Source: Jackrogersella multiformis
Taxonomy: Eukaryota; Ascomycota; Sordariomycetes; Xylariales; Hypoxylaceae
Direction of reading: 5' to 3'
Assembly (NCBI GenBank): GCA_902806575.1
Contig: CADCXD010000018.1
Coordinates: 2,170,001 to 2,234,000, forward strand
DNA: 64,000 nt
Shown here: piece after piece, positions 1 through 14,400 of the stretch
Layout of the letters: every line of letters begins with the position of its first letter
Position numbering within the stretch: position 1 is the first letter of the stretch
Made by a program: the position numbers and the translations under genes
The notes under the pieces: generated by a model
The model's database searches: none
The model's input: only the letters and a program-made list of their open reading frames with translations
Told to the model about the DNA's origin: nothing

Positions 1-114
1 GGGTGGAGTGATGAAGGGTTGATTCTTAAGTGTTAAGTGTTTTGATTACGGGATATGTCATGCCCATCCATGCCATGCCCATGCCCGGATCACGAGGACG
101 GGCGTTGTATGTAC

Positions 115-178
115 ATATGTTTGTATGTAGGTACGAAGGCATGTAGGTATGTAGGTACGTAGGTATGTACGGTACGTT
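115..178. repeat. GTAGGTAYG-type microsatellite
   Basis: Imperfect tandem copies of GTAGGTATGTAG/GTAGGTACG lie in the spacer. The units resemble half of the TACCTAGGTA palindrome found across the intergenic DNA of this window. Confidence 0.6.
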
Positions 179-1309
179 AGCGCTGCAGGAGTCGTCCTGC
201 TCTTCCTACTCTGCTACTTCTGTACCGCATGCGTCACCCTCGCTCGTCCCTCGCTGTCAAGACTCAAAGCAGTAGGCACTGGCAGGCAATAAGCAATAGA
301 CAGGCTACAAGTCCGCCACGTCGGGATTGATCTGTGGAGATAAGATCGGAGAAGTCAAGAGGAAGAGATTGTCATACCTACCATGGGAGTGTAGGACAAA
401 GATGAGAGCGAGCCTCAGTCCGAGGTGAATCTCGGAGATTCGAGGAATAGATAATCTGATCTACCTAATGACGGGAGGGTGGTGGAATGGAATTTGGGAA
501 TACCACATGGAAGGGGGGGAAGAACAAGTAAGAGTTAACTAAGAGAGTCGCTAAGAGTCGCTAAGAGTCAAGACACCTTGGGCTGGGTCTGGGCTTACCA
601 GGAAGCTGCCCTCCAGAGCTGGGAAAGGTAGGTAAGGGCTTTCAGCGCTGTACAATACGTACCTAGGTACCTTAGTCGTACAGTCTGCGGTACCAGGTAG
701 GTAGTACCCACGTAGGGGGGAGTTTGTTCCCCATAAGGCTAGCGTACCTAGGCTAACGCAGCCAGCCCACTAGCCAGCCTGGAATTGAGCTAAAACATGG
801 ATCTGCCATCCATGGATTTATCGAAAAAAAAAGATAAAGAGCCCCCCATCCCCGAATGTCGGCGTGCCGGCTGAATGAGAATCAAGCAGATTATTATTAA
901 ACTAACTTTCATTGGTTGCACTGCATATTAGATTTGGTAATACGACAACACTTAACACGGTCCTTTTTGTAATCTTCACCTGACGATTGGCTGATCGTAC
1001 CAACATCTCGGAAGGCGGTCTGCCAATTTCGACATAACGCAAACCAATTTCATAAGGCCGTCTGCACCACCGTCATCTGATTAGGTGATATGTGCCATTC
1101 ATGATATCAGTCTTCAGTCCGATTGCACTAGTGTACATAAGTACCTGTTATACCTACTATACATTGTAGCGGTCTAGCTACGTTTTTGGTTTCACCTTGA
1201 GCCTCCGGTTTCCTCTAGTCGTGCTAAAATCTGATGTTGTCTGCATGAAACTGCGTTGCCCACTAAGAGGGAAACTTTGCTCAATCATTCTGGAGATTTC
1301 TTTTATTAT

Positions 1310-1329
1310 TACCTAGGTACCTAGGTACT
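1310..1329. repeat. Tandem TACCTAGGTA palindrome
   Basis: Two overlapping copies of the self-complementary decamer TACCTAGGTA sit here, with a further copy at 1384-1393. The same decamer recurs in nearly every long intergenic spacer of the window and was not found by eye inside the called exons. Confidence 0.7.
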
Positions 1330-2430
1330 TAGTAGCCTAAGCGTTAGGTCGTTAAATTGCACGTCTTATATTAAGTAGGTAGGTACCTAGGTAGGTATCG
1401 GTACCTAGAAATGTTCGGAAAACTTAAAAACCTAAAGGAAGCGAGGGACGCCCACTAGGGTCATCCGCGGAGTACGGTGTACTTCCGAGGTTGCAGTAAT
1501 GAACAAGTGCTGGACATTCTTAGCCCCCCGGGTCCTCTTTTTTATATGCCAAGCTTTTTTATCTAGACCCATCTCATTGCAGTTGCAGCCGCCGCGCCGC
1601 AGGCTACAGGCTACAGGCTACCGTGGTACGTATCACCACCTAAGGTTTGGGAGAAAAAGGAGGGGAACTCCGTAGATAAGATGCGATAATATCTCTTATC
1701 GTATACGCTAATCAATTAATCAATCGTGCTTAAATCTTACCACTCATAAGTTATTGGTAGGTTTCAAATATTTGCTCGCTCCTTTTAAACTCGGAGTATC
1801 TAATAGAAAGGATCTACCTAGTAATAAATTATTATGTATTATGTATTACCTAGGTATGTAGGGATCATATGTGTTAACCAACATTATATAGGTGTGATAC
1901 TTGTACATCAATAGGAAAATACATAAGTCCATATTAGCCAATGGAAAGAGGAGCATATATCAGTTATTATGGTTTGAAATACGATGTGTCTGATTGGGTG
2001 TTTAAGCTGGAAACGTGCATACAGGTACATAAGTATTTATGTTAATATGTACATGCTAGGGCTACTAGCTGGAGGCAATGTGACTTTCAATGTTGTTTAG
2101 TACCTAATGTACCTAGGTACCCGACATGTCGATTATCTCAATGAAAATCCTAATTGGGCTCTGAATCTGAAGTACAAATCTTAGCCATCACCATCCTATC
2201 CGTCTACAATTCACATGATAAGAAACTTTTAAATAATAACTGCACAATTTAATTCTTCGTATGATGTAACTAATACGCATGTACTAACAAAAAAGAAACC
2301 AGTATCAATCTAAAACTAAAAAGGGGTATCAGGGTACGAAAGGTTGTAATCTCGAAGAAGCCTGCAGAGAAAAGACCAAACACCCTAGGAAGAAAACAAT
2401 ATTCACCATCTTGTAAAAGCACCTCATGCC

Positions 2431-5400
2431 TCATACCTCGCCCATTAGCTGCTCTCCTTCGTCCAACAATTCTGTCACCTTCTTCAGGTTTCCTATGAGG
2501 CTCTTGCCAAGGCCAACCAAGAGCAGTTTTTCCGCGTTAGCAGGTAGGCCTAAGTAAGTTGGCGGTTCGCGCTCGGGTAGTTTCTGAATCCACCCCATAA
2601 ATTCTTGCAGTGAAGTACCAGACGGCACTACAAGACTGGCTTCTTGTCCGTCCTTCTCAGATCCCTCAACTAGTTTATGCCCGATCTCGTAAGCTGCTGG
2701 TGTGAGAGACTGGTTGACCAACTCTGTTAGACGATTGTAGTCCCCTTCGTCGTCAATCTTTCCGCCATACGTCTCGCGGACTAGGTAGCGGATCATGTCC
2801 CAAGGTATATTCTGTGGGTTGATGTTTGAGCGGCTTTGTGCCACAGATTCTACCCATGTATCGACAATGAAGGCAGAGCACTCGTACTATAGGAAGGTTA
2901 GCTGCTATCGTTTATGAACTGTACGGTTCTGAGGTGGCTTACATCGCTATCATTAAATTCCCAGAAGCCCTTCCATCCTAGGTTGGGTGCATAACGTAGA
3001 CGTTCTTGAACCACGGCGTGTAGGAAGGATAGGAGTAGATACAGCCTGGTGCGCTCTACGGGGCTCTTGGTAGCTCGGTCGGTAAGAGAAGACATTGAAT
3101 CCTTCATATTGGCTCGCACACCAGCCGGTTGTTCGTACATGAGCACGCGGGATGCTCGGAGTAAATTCACGGGAATCCTGAGGCTGGATTCCATTGACAG
3201 GAATAGTCTGAAATCAGAGTGTGGGTTAAGAGATTCCATGCGCTTCTCGAGGGATTGCAACCATGTGGGCGCAAGATGGACATTCTTGATCAGAACCCAA
3301 GATCCAACCTGTGCCGCATTGCTGATTGCCTTGTCTGCACTCGCAAGACTTTCGTTCGATCCCATGGCGATGTTAGTGCATCTGACATGCGCTCTCTCAA
3401 CCAAATTGTCCACTTTGTAGCTGGCATCGAAGCCAGGACTTGAGACAAGTGAGACAGGGCGGGTCGAAGGAACTTGGTGAACAGTTTCTTTGAGATCATC
3501 CACAACATCGAGCAGCTCAGCTCCAAAGATTGACGTGACGAATTGCTCTGCAGTTGGGACGAAACGATCGAGGCGGAAGAGTTTGACAAGGAGTAACGAA
3601 AGCAACCCTTGATCGAACGGCTCACTGCTTGATTCCCATATTTGAGGAATGAAGTTCTCGGCGAGTTCTTCTGTCAGGAACGCTTCCCAGGCAGTGGGTG
3701 GTACTTGGTCGAGCTTGTCCTTCAGTACGCCGAGTCTCCTGGCTCGAGTGAAAGTCTCATCTTTGGCGTCAATTTCCGTGGAGAGGTCTTTGCCCTCGAT
3801 TCGATCATCGAGGATGATATCGATTAGACCCTTGTCCATCTTGTATGGAGAGGCTTGGGCGAGGAGCATGGCCAGAGTGATACGATCCTTCTGCAGTAGA
3901 CCTAAGGCAGTCCTCTTAAATGTGGTCACGAATAAGTCCTTGATGATGATATCCCGGCGTTTGTTAAAGTCCCTCTCGCCAGCTAGGTGCTTGTTCCCGT
4001 GGAGGACGGAGTGGAAGATATCTAGGAAGTACTGTAGTGAGAACTGATAGAAGTGATTAAGGTAATGCAGTTGCTCGAGAACAGCAAATACAGCACTGCA
4101 AGATCGCGCAATGATGCTGTATTGCAACGTGATCTCCTCAACTTCGGCCATCACGCCTTCCGTATTGCTCATCTTGGTTGTGATTTCGCCGGCTTCAGTC
4201 TTGAGAGTCTCGAGGGTCTCGATAACACGGTCGTCGTCGAGAATATTACCACGAGATTCATTGAGGGCTTGCAGGAGACGCTTCTCAAGCTGTCGGAGAT
4301 GTACCTTGAATTCGCCTTGAAGCTTGATGAGATTCGATCTTCTCTCGTCGACGTCCGGTCTCTCAGATTTCAGAACATCATTAAGGGACTGAGTCTGAAG
4401 ACTGCTCTGTGTGACGGTGAAGTTGACAAATGTGGTTCGACTGCAAATATCCGGTGGGAATGTAGCAGACGGGTCTCTAGTAGACAGGTAGATCTTGAAT
4501 GCCGGCGAGAAGTCGATTTCCTGCTTGCCAAGTTGGATAAGCACACGACCACCAGTCTTTTGATACTCCTTATTGAGCACATGATTGAGGATGGGATCTA
4601 GATGCTCCGCATCTTGGATGAGGATTGGATTGCCGAATCTGAGAGAACTTTCTAGTTGCTTAGTAAATGAGTCATCCAAGAAACTCGTCACCGTAAGGCG
4701 ACGATCTTTGCATTCGCGTTGAAGGAACTCGGTGACTCTGCCTGAGGGGTCGATGATAAGTGGGTATCGGTTGAAGCGCTTAAGGATGATGGCATTTTCA
4801 GTGCAGAGGTCATCGACTGGTAAGGTATTCTCTTGCCAACTCAGTCGCTCATCAGCAGTCGACAAGTATTCGGTGACAGGATTGTGGGGCTTGAAATTGA
4901 TTCCAGAAAGATGTAGTTGATGCAACCAGTCTTCCATCATTGACTTTCGGAAGGTCTGGTCGTAGAGACCACTGTAAGCGAGGAAAGCCGCAGCCACCAG
5001 GACATCGCCAACCAATGTGCTTATTTGAGTCTCGAACGACTTGCTCCCATCCTCCCAGCGGGTACGTTCTGAGGAGAGACTGTCAAGGAGTCTCACACTT
5101 CGGTCGACCTTGAACTGGACACGAGACATCTCGGCCTTGATGGCCTGGGTCTCGCTGATGAGAGCTGCGTATTCTGTCTTGTAAGTCGCGATACTCTGTT
5201 CTAGACTGGTGATGGTATTTTCAACGGCCTTTGCTTCAGCCTTTGTCTGGAGGGCCTGCTCCTCAAGCTGGTCTACCTCCTCCCTTAGAGGACCGACCCT
5301 GTCAAGGATCTCGGAGTAGTTGACTTGAGCCTCTACCCATTGAACCAAGGGGCCGCAGGCCTTACTGGCACGGTTGACCTTTTCGTATGTGAAGTCCTTG

Positions 5401-8400
5401 TCGTTCAAGAACTTAGTCCGCATTAGCGTTCGTAAGGGCTTGGTCATCATTTTCTCGTTGTCGAAATTGACAATGCTCGCAATAAAGTCGTCACGGCGCA
5501 CGACAGCTTGGACGCCTTTCCAGTCATTGATCTTGTGACCTAGCAATGCGCATACGGACTCCATCGCGAGTCGTACACCTTGAGGTGGAGAACCCATAGA
5601 CCGGACTTCAGTCAAATGCTGCCGTTTGATGTTGCTGACACTTGCTTTCGCTTCCTCGACGGCGGGCTCGGCTCTTGCTAGGTCGTTCAAGACAACCTCC
5701 TTGCGAGTCGCCACCTCCGCTTCTTGTTTTTCAAGAGCTGCCTGGATTTCAAGAGATGTACTCTTGCGTTGTTCAGCTTCCCGTTGATCAGCTACCATGC
5801 GTTGTAGCTTCTCGTTAGCTTCGGCATCTTTCGCCTCGAGCTGTGTCTTCTTCTCGGCCAGACTGACCCTAAGATCGCGGACCTTCTCGACCGTGTCTCT
5901 CAACTTGTCAAGTCCAACGTTCAAGTGGCGCTGCTGTTCCTCCAGATCTTCCCGCTTCTCATTGTACAGCTTGACATATTGGGCAACGAAGTCAAGGAAG
6001 TGACGCGGGGTGAGGAATGTAATCTTGCCCTGTTGTGTCTGAAGCTTACCGTTAAAGCGTTGTAGAGAGTAATGGATATAGACCATGGAGTTGACGATTG
6101 TTTCTCTGTGGGTAGGAGGCAAATTAAGACCACGATACGCGACAGGAATAGTATCAGGAGCTGCAAAGTTGGGTTTGTCGAGATCAATGGAATGAGTAAG
6201 CTCATTGGCGACTTGGAAGAGCGCCTGGTCAGACCAATCGCCAAACCAGTTTAGCACACAACGATTGAATAAAGCCGGACTCGTAGCGGCCTTAGAAGAC
6301 AATCCGTCTTCAGGTGGGTTCATGGTAAAGACCACATGCAAGTTCTTTACAATCTGCTGCGTGAACCATTTGTATAGCTCTTCCTGAGAATCTAGGAGGA
6401 GACCTTGACGCTGTGCTCCTTCTTTGCAAGCCGTCATAAGTGATGCAAAATCGTCTCCTTCAAATAGACCAGGGACTTCAGCGTTGGCAAGCAAAGTGTT
6501 CATACGCTCCAGGAAACCAGAATCAAGGACGTTGGATTCGTCCATGATAAAGCATATTTTCTCGCCCTTGCAACCAGATCGGCGCAGAACTTCCCGGAGA
6601 TCTTCATCGAAGTCTTCAGCAGAGTACTTTCCATGGACCTTGATCTGGAAAACCTTGAGACCATTCATCCAAGCGACGAATCTCGAAAGCGTCGTCTTTC
6701 CACTTCCACTGACACCGATTAAGATCAGATGGCCTTGCGGTTGCCTGAAGACACGATCAATGCGAAGGACATGCTCTAGCACATCATTGAATAGAATGAG
6801 TGGAACATCTACCTCCTCGTCACAGAAGGTCTTCAGACGAGCTTTGACGAAGTCTCGTAATTGCTCTCGGTCGACAGGGACATAATTCTTGGAAAGCCAG
6901 TTGGAGAATAGAACTGGACCACCCAGTGCCTTCTGTTCGTCGATTGTAGGGAAGAACTCCAGTGCATTTCGTCGGACGGCGTCATCAGTCCATTGTCGCT
7001 CATCCTCCGCTACTAGACGGTCTTGGAAAAGCCGAAGCGCTTCGTGCGCCCAAATACGAATCAATCCTTCAATAGAAAGGGTCTCCAAGGGACGAATGGC
7101 TTCATACACGCCACGCACCCACCTGGTCAATTCACGAGGACTGTAGACATAATGGGGCTGGATCTTAGGCGTGAAGCGCTGTTGGGATTCTAAGTAGAAG
7201 CGAACCATTGCCTGGGTGAGCGGCTCGGAGTATCCACGTAGGGCCGGAATGATCTTAAGAACAGCAGAGTTGAAAGTGCCATAAATCTGAAGGAGAGACA
7301 GCTCTCCGGGATAGTCGACCATAATAAGCGGAGCATGCCTGAGGAACCTGGCACCCATAGGCGTACGTCCAGCGTCAGTTGGAGGATTACAAGCACCAAC
7401 AAATTGGATTCGATCAAGGGTTACCCAAGACTTGTCGGACGTCCGCCAGAAGCCATTGTGCTCTACTAGCTGTCGAAGGAATGAGATGGCTCGCTGAGTG
7501 CCGTACTTGTCCGGCGCTGGCAGATTGATCTCGTCACAGAAGAGCACAAGCCATCGTCCGATCTGGGTTGGTGATAGCATCACGCCGTTTAGGGTCTTCT
7601 TATACTCACAATACTGCTCAAAAGTTTTAATGAGGAGGTCGGGGGTGGTCGCGCTAGAGAAATTAAGGCCAACAACCTCCATATTTGGCAGCTTTCGAAG
7701 GGCGCTGAACAGAGTCATTGTTTTACCAGAACCAGGCGGACCGCAGAGTAGAAGTGGCTTGTGTTCCGCGAGCCAAGAATAGAGCACATCTTCATGACGA
7801 ACAGTGTCCAGGGTAGGAATGACGACATCTGTCTGCGTGATAGAGTGCGTGTTAACTTCAATCGTAGGGACTTGGTTCTGCCACGGTGTCCATTCAGCTG
7901 TAGGAAGAATAGCGTCGAAGTCGATGAGAGAGCTAGTGCCGTCAATGGGCGGTGATCCAAAGCTCGCAAGCGCCCCAACACGATCTCCAAATGTCTTTCG
8001 ATCACCAAGCGGACAATCACCTGTCAATGCCCAGACAAGAGCGAGCAGTAGCTTCCTCGCAACATACGCTTCGATCTGCTCCGGATCTAGAGGGAAGTCG
8101 ACATGCGCCGCATTGTACTCGATCATGTCCCTAACTGCCTTGTTTAGTAAAGAGAACAAAGTTGTCAGGACACGAGCCACGGTAAACTCCATGATGTGGT
8201 TATAAGATTCGGCCTGCTTGAGGGCAGCAAGAATAAAATCGTCCGTAGTCAAATAGGCGTGTAGTAGATCGGCAACTTGGCTCTGAATCTGTAGGGCCTT
8301 TGCAGGGCTCTGGCCTGCCGCAGCGGTATCCTCATCCAAGTCTTCGAAAGCGACTGTTCTGAGAGTGTCGAGGTAATTGGTGACCATCATGCTCGGTGTG

Positions 8401-11400
8401 ACGGTGTCTTCACTAAACCAGACCATACCACATCGACTCACAGTCGCGAGAGTAGCATACTTCAAAGTCTCGACTTCGAACATTATCCGGACATTGGCTG
8501 GCAAGTTAAGACGCTCTCCGTTAGGAAGAGTAAGCAACTTGTTGTCGTCCAGGACACTGTTCAGATTCTCAACCCATTCAGGATCGACATCTCCATCAAA
8601 GACAATCCAATGACGCTTAGAGTCTTCCCCACGAAGATTATCGACAATCTTTCGCAGTATGCTCGTAAACAGACCATCGGTCCATTCTCTGGTGGTTGAA
8701 TCCAGGTTTCCGTACAGAGCCTCCTTTGACATGACTTTTGAGTCGATAACGTGAGAAACACCGTCGACTTTCTCCACTTCTTGAAGTGCGTCTAGGAGGA
8801 GTCTCCATGCAGCAGATTTTCCGGACCCTGAATTTCCTACCATCATCACGCCGTGGTGAATCTTTTGAATTTGGTAGAGCTGAAGAACTTTGGTCATCCA
8901 GATATCATTGACCACAAGGTGCCTCTCTGCTGCGAGACGACGAATAGAGCCCTCAAGTTCTGCCAGATTGGCAGGGATATACTGAACGCCTGGGAAGCAT
9001 TCTGCTTCGATGGCCATCATGATTTCTACATCGCTTCGAATCAGCTTCGGGGCGATAGTTTCCCGAACACTCTGCACGATAATTTCGGGTTCCACGACTT
9101 CCTCGGCGCCGAGGTTACCATCTGTGCTTGTCAGCCGGGCACGTTTGAGGCCACCAGAACTGACCAGGACACTCTTCAGAGCACGGAGACCAAAATCGTA
9201 GTGGGCTTGTTTGGACAGCCTGGCGGCACACTGATCGAAGAACGGAACCGTCTGCTTCGAAAGATGTTTGGCTTGGTTGAAACCTTGAGAGTAAAGCATG
9301 ACTTCAGCAATGAGTTCTTTATCCGGCTTGGACATCGCGACACTACGGAACAGCTTCTTGAGGTTGTCGGGTAAGTTGGAACGACCAGCATATCCAGGAT
9401 TCATCGTAATGAATATCCCCGTGTTGGCGTTTACATGAAGCTGGCGGCCGACCAATTCGATCTGGGCCTTGTCGTCCTCGACACCCTGCTTGAGGCCAAG
9501 CTGGATGTTCTGAATCTGTTGCGAAACGGCAGATAGGATCCTCTCTTCTAAACGATTGAATTCGTCGAAACATCCCCACGCTCCAACCTGGCAGATACCA
9601 AGGAAAATTCGTCCCATAGCTTGGAAATCAAAGGTATCATCACAGCAGAAAACGAGAGTAAAGCGACCTAGCTGGACGCCAAGAGCTTTGACTGACTCCG
9701 TCTTTCCAGTACCTGCAGGTCCGTATGGGGAGCCACCAAGTCGCTGGCAGAGGGCTTGGGTAAGGGTTCCGAAACATCGATCGGTAAGAGGAGTTCGGAC
9801 CAATCTGTCGGGAACACCCAGGTATTCGAAACCGTAGTTGAGCTTTGCATTTGCCATCCTAATATGGAGACGCTCCAGGTAGTCTCCCTCAGGAGCATAG
9901 ACATATCGCATTTGTAGCAGCCACATGTAATGTGTTGGGGCGGTGGCATTGAGCTTCACTAGCCTTTCGATCACGTCTCGCTGATGAACACATTCTGTGA
10001 TGAGAGCTTCGCATTTCTTCCTCTGTATTATCTCCAAGTCGCCAAGAACAGTCTCTGCGATAAGCTTAAGAACCTGGACCTCTCGTTCGAAAAGAGATTG
10101 TAGCGTTTTGCCACCGCTGTTCAGCGACTGTTCGACTGCTGTAGTCCAAACCACTTGGGTGGCAAGCACCACAATCTGACTAGGAAAGCCGTCCATGAAC
10201 TCATTCAAGGCACTCTGGCTGATCTCGCCTGACTCGAATATAGGCGCGTATACCTCGACAGCTTCAGCAAGAAGTTCGGCTAGAGTGGCTTTCATGCCAT
10301 TCTCAAGCAAAGCCAACCAGTCATTGATCTTAGGAACTTTTGCAAGCGAGATATCTTTCTTCAGACGCACAACCTCGCCTTCCTTGGAAGTGAAGCCTGA
10401 GATTATTGATTCGTCGTCCATTACGAGACCGGTTAGGCCGGCAAACATCTTTTTGAAATGTTTAGCAATGCGTAGAGTATCGTTACTATTGCCAATCATT
10501 TCCAGAAGGTCCTCGTCACCAACGAAGTAGAAACGAGGGAATGATACTCTTTCCTTCTCAAGATATTCACCAAGCGCTTTCTGTATCTTGTTGAGCAATT
10601 CGGCCAGACGTTCCAGAGACTTCTGAACTCCAGTGATTCCCAGAACATCCATCACCATCGGCTGCTTGTAGACTTTCTTCATTACAGTCATGAACTCACT
10701 ATTGATATTTTGAAATCGTGAGGACTCGATCGGTAACAGATGCTTGATATCAGCATTTCCGGTGAAAACGCCCTCCAGGTATACCCATTGGCGCTGGACA
10801 TCAATCCAGACATCGAACAGTACATGGACACGATTTAGTTTGTCTTCCCAAGATGACGCTTCTTCTTCGAATTCTTTATAATATGGCGAATGCTTCATCG
10901 CCTGGAGAGAGTTTAAATTCTCACTGCACTTGGCGAAAAGGTCGTCCCAGCCACGGATGAGGCGGCACTTGGTCTGATACGGTATAAGATCCAGTTGATA
11001 ATTATTCCAGGTCTCTTTCACCTGCTTCAAGAACTCCTCTAGAGCCATCTCGCCCTGGGCTTGAGTGATGATGTCTCTGACAATAACCTCGGTGGCGACG
11101 AGGTTGAGATCCCAGACGTCTCCGAGTGTCATGGATACGGGTGAGTATCGCCGCCCAGGTTTAATGTCTTTCCAGATCTTGGTCCAATGTCGATCTCGGA
11201 TAGCCTCTGACTTCAGGTCACCAAGTAGACTATTGACTTTCAAAAGCTGGCGGAGGATAGTCTGAATGTGCTCAAAAGCAGCATATTGCCGCATCCTGCT
11301 CGGCATTTCCTTCGTCATCTTGATTAGGCTATCAATACTACTTCGGATCTTCCTGGGTTGAACGCTTCCCCACAAAGTCTCTCGAAGTTCGTTCAAGCTC

Positions 11401-14400
11401 TTCCAGATCGTTTGCAGGGCAGCCCATACGGATTTAAAATCTTGGACTTCCTCCAAGATGGTCGACAAAGAAGATTCAGGGCTCGCGGGGAGGTCGAGCG
11501 CTTCCTTGGCCTTGGACACCATCTCGAATTCATCCTGTAATTTCGTGATGCGAGTTTCGAAAGAGGCTAGAGTCGCAGATGCGATGTCAGGAGCAATTGT
11601 CCCTGAAACTGGCTTCTCGTCGTTCCATTGTGTAGCTATCTCGGTTATCTTGTCTATCACGATCTTGTCTTCTGCCACTATCTTCGCCTTGAGGGCATCA
11701 GTCTGATCTTGGACAATCTTCGCTTTCCTATTTAGAAGCTCGTTAAGGGCCTCCCATGTCGAATCAACCTGTTGGACATCTACCCAGTCATTCGGGAAAT
11801 TGTACCGGTTCCGGACGAGGGTGGATTGACCTTGGCGGAAGGTTTCGACCTCAGGGGCCCAAGTCTTGACTTTACGCTTGCAGCTTTGGACAATGGTGAT
11901 GAATTGAACCGCTTGCGCAGTGGAGGAAGCTTCAAGGCTCTGTCCCTCCAGATCTCTCCTCGCCTTCTCGATCTCGGCATTGACTTCTCTCATACGATTG
12001 CCAAGCCGGCTAGCGAATTTCACCAGTATCTCCTGCTGCCACTGGTCATACTTGGAATTGACTTTCATTTGTACTTGTTCGTAGTCAATGGTAATATGGC
12101 CAAATGAGCGGCTAACTTCGGTAGTGTCAAATGTCGCACGGGATTTTCGAATTTCTTGTAATAACTGCAGCCATTTAGACAGTTCGTCGCCTAGAAGTTC
12201 GTAAACCTGTTCAGACTGCAAGTCCCAAAGAGATTGGAATTGCAACCACTTGTCGACATATTCACCGATGCCTTGCAGCTTCTTCTCGACCGAAGTATAG
12301 ACCCTGCTTAGTATATCGGTACAGTCGCTGGGGAGGTCATTAAATCGAGCTTCTTCATGGACAACGGTGCTTAACGTCAGGCTCATCTGGTATCTAGAGG
12401 CCTTGATCTTAGGGAGGTTGCAGACAATGCCGATCCAAGTGTGCAAGTGCAAGAACCAGCTGGCTCTCGCAAACTCCAGAGGTGGATCAAGGTAAATGAC
12501 CTGATTTCTCATGGTGATTTCATGAATTAAGTGCCTCATGAGAGGTACATCTGACTTGAAAGGTTCTCCTGATGGAGCCAACTGCTTTCTCCGGCTGGTC
12601 TCGATCCGATCGATCGGTGTGTCGTCCTCGAACGCGTCAATCCACGCCGACACTGCATGCTGAAGGCGAGTGAGGAATGTTAACTTGATCCGTTCGTTCA
12701 TCCTCTCCACCCAGAAGCCAAGATTGACATATTGCTCCAAATTCAACTGATCAACAGCCGCCTGGATGGTTTGGAGTCGCGCTTCAAACTCCGACGCCTC
12801 ATAAGGACAAGTTGCTAATTCCGCCAAAGCCTTTTGGACGTTCAAGTGTATGTTTGAGAGAGTGGCGGTTTTCGCCTGGAGAAGAGAAGCGGCTGAAGCA
12901 AAGTCTCGGACGAATAAGACGTGCTTGGTTTCACCGTTACGGCCGATCGTATGATCGATGCTGCCATTAGCGAGCGACGGCTTCTGGTATGATTCCCAGG
13001 TGTTGACAAACGTCTCCCACTTAAGAGGTATACCCTTGGCGACCAGGATATGGACATCGTTCTGATAGCCACTGAGCAGAATAGATACTTCAGGCAGTTC
13101 CGATATCTGTCGGGTTGTCTGTGCAAAGGTTCTCACACTTTCCATCAGACTCACGGCATACGGGTACACTCTCTTGGCGTCCTTTGCGATATTATTTACC
13201 GCGTGAGGCACATTGAAATTTTGCCAGCCGAGATTTCGGGTCTCCTTGAACAACGCGATGATTTGGGCATCGAAGTTCACCGAGAGATCAAGCGCATTGT
13301 TGGCCGCTCTGACCTTGTTAATGTTGAAGAGTCTACCAGCTATCGAGATTTGTTTACGTTGAACATCCTCAATCCAGGCTTTGTATATGGTCTGCGTATT
13401 CAGTTTCTTTCTGAACAATTCGCTCTCAGTTTGTAATTTCTGGCCCTCGGTATGAAGAGCCCAGTCGGAACCCAAGATGTCCTCAACTTTCTTCATATAG
13501 TTATCCAGCTGTCGCTCAATCTGACGCGCCCAAATGATGGCGCCGGAGACAGGTGGTAAGTCATGAAGCTGGGCCATGGCGTGGGCCTCGGAGTGACCGT
13601 ACTGCTGCTTGAATCGCTCATGAAGTCCCGAGATAGCTTGCTTCACATTGTCTATGAGCTGGTTTTGGTACTCAGCAATGGCACCTCGAATCTTAGGTCG
13701 AACAAAGAGGGCATTGAACTGGGAGAAAACACGAAACATCTCGTTCGCGTTCTTCGCGGTCGCAAGGCGATCACGTAACCTGGCGATAATCGAATTCTCT
13801 ACCCGAGAGGTGCGTTCATTGTAAGTATTCTCCGCCTTGACCCATCGTTGAGTACCTTCGGGAGAAACGTCAAGCAGATCAACGTGCTTCAAGGCTTCCC
13901 AAGCCTGTTGTACTTCTTCAACGGCGTCTACATCGCCGATCTCTTCAACAAGGGCGACGCTATTGCTCGTTGTCTCCTCACTGAAACCATTAACAGTTGA
14001 CTTCGGGCCAAGGACATTGACGATTGTCCTTTGAAGCTGCTCATGGTTGTCCCGGAAGGTATCGATGTACTTGAGTCGAGCCTGTAGCTCATTATGCTTC
14101 GGTATAACCTTGATCGGAATAAACCTCTCTTGCCTTCTACGCGTTGTCTCTCGGGCAATGTTGGTAAAATCTTTGATCTGAGCGTCCCAAGACTTGAAAA
14201 TTTCATCGGCAGTAGTCATGAGGGTTTTGAAATCCTTATACTCAAGGTCAACCAACTCGGAGCCTGGAAGGAGACGGTGCATAACCTCCTCAAGGTCTGC
14301 CGATATGGCCTCGACCAAATGCAAGGTCCGCGCTATAGGATAGTTGCTGAACCTCATCTTCTTGTTCATGTGGCTGAAGATTTGGCCAATAGCATCCTGG

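Larger units (their letters stand above)
1..2430. other. Gene-free repeat-rich spacer
   Basis: No credible coding exon was seen on either strand. The stretch is AT-leaning and holds several copies of the palindrome TACCTAGGTA (660-669, 1310-1329 as a double copy, 1384-1393, 1847-1856, 2110-2119) and a degenerate GTAGGTATG-type microsatellite near 115-178. The right part is likely the 3' flank of the dynein gene. Confidence 0.6.
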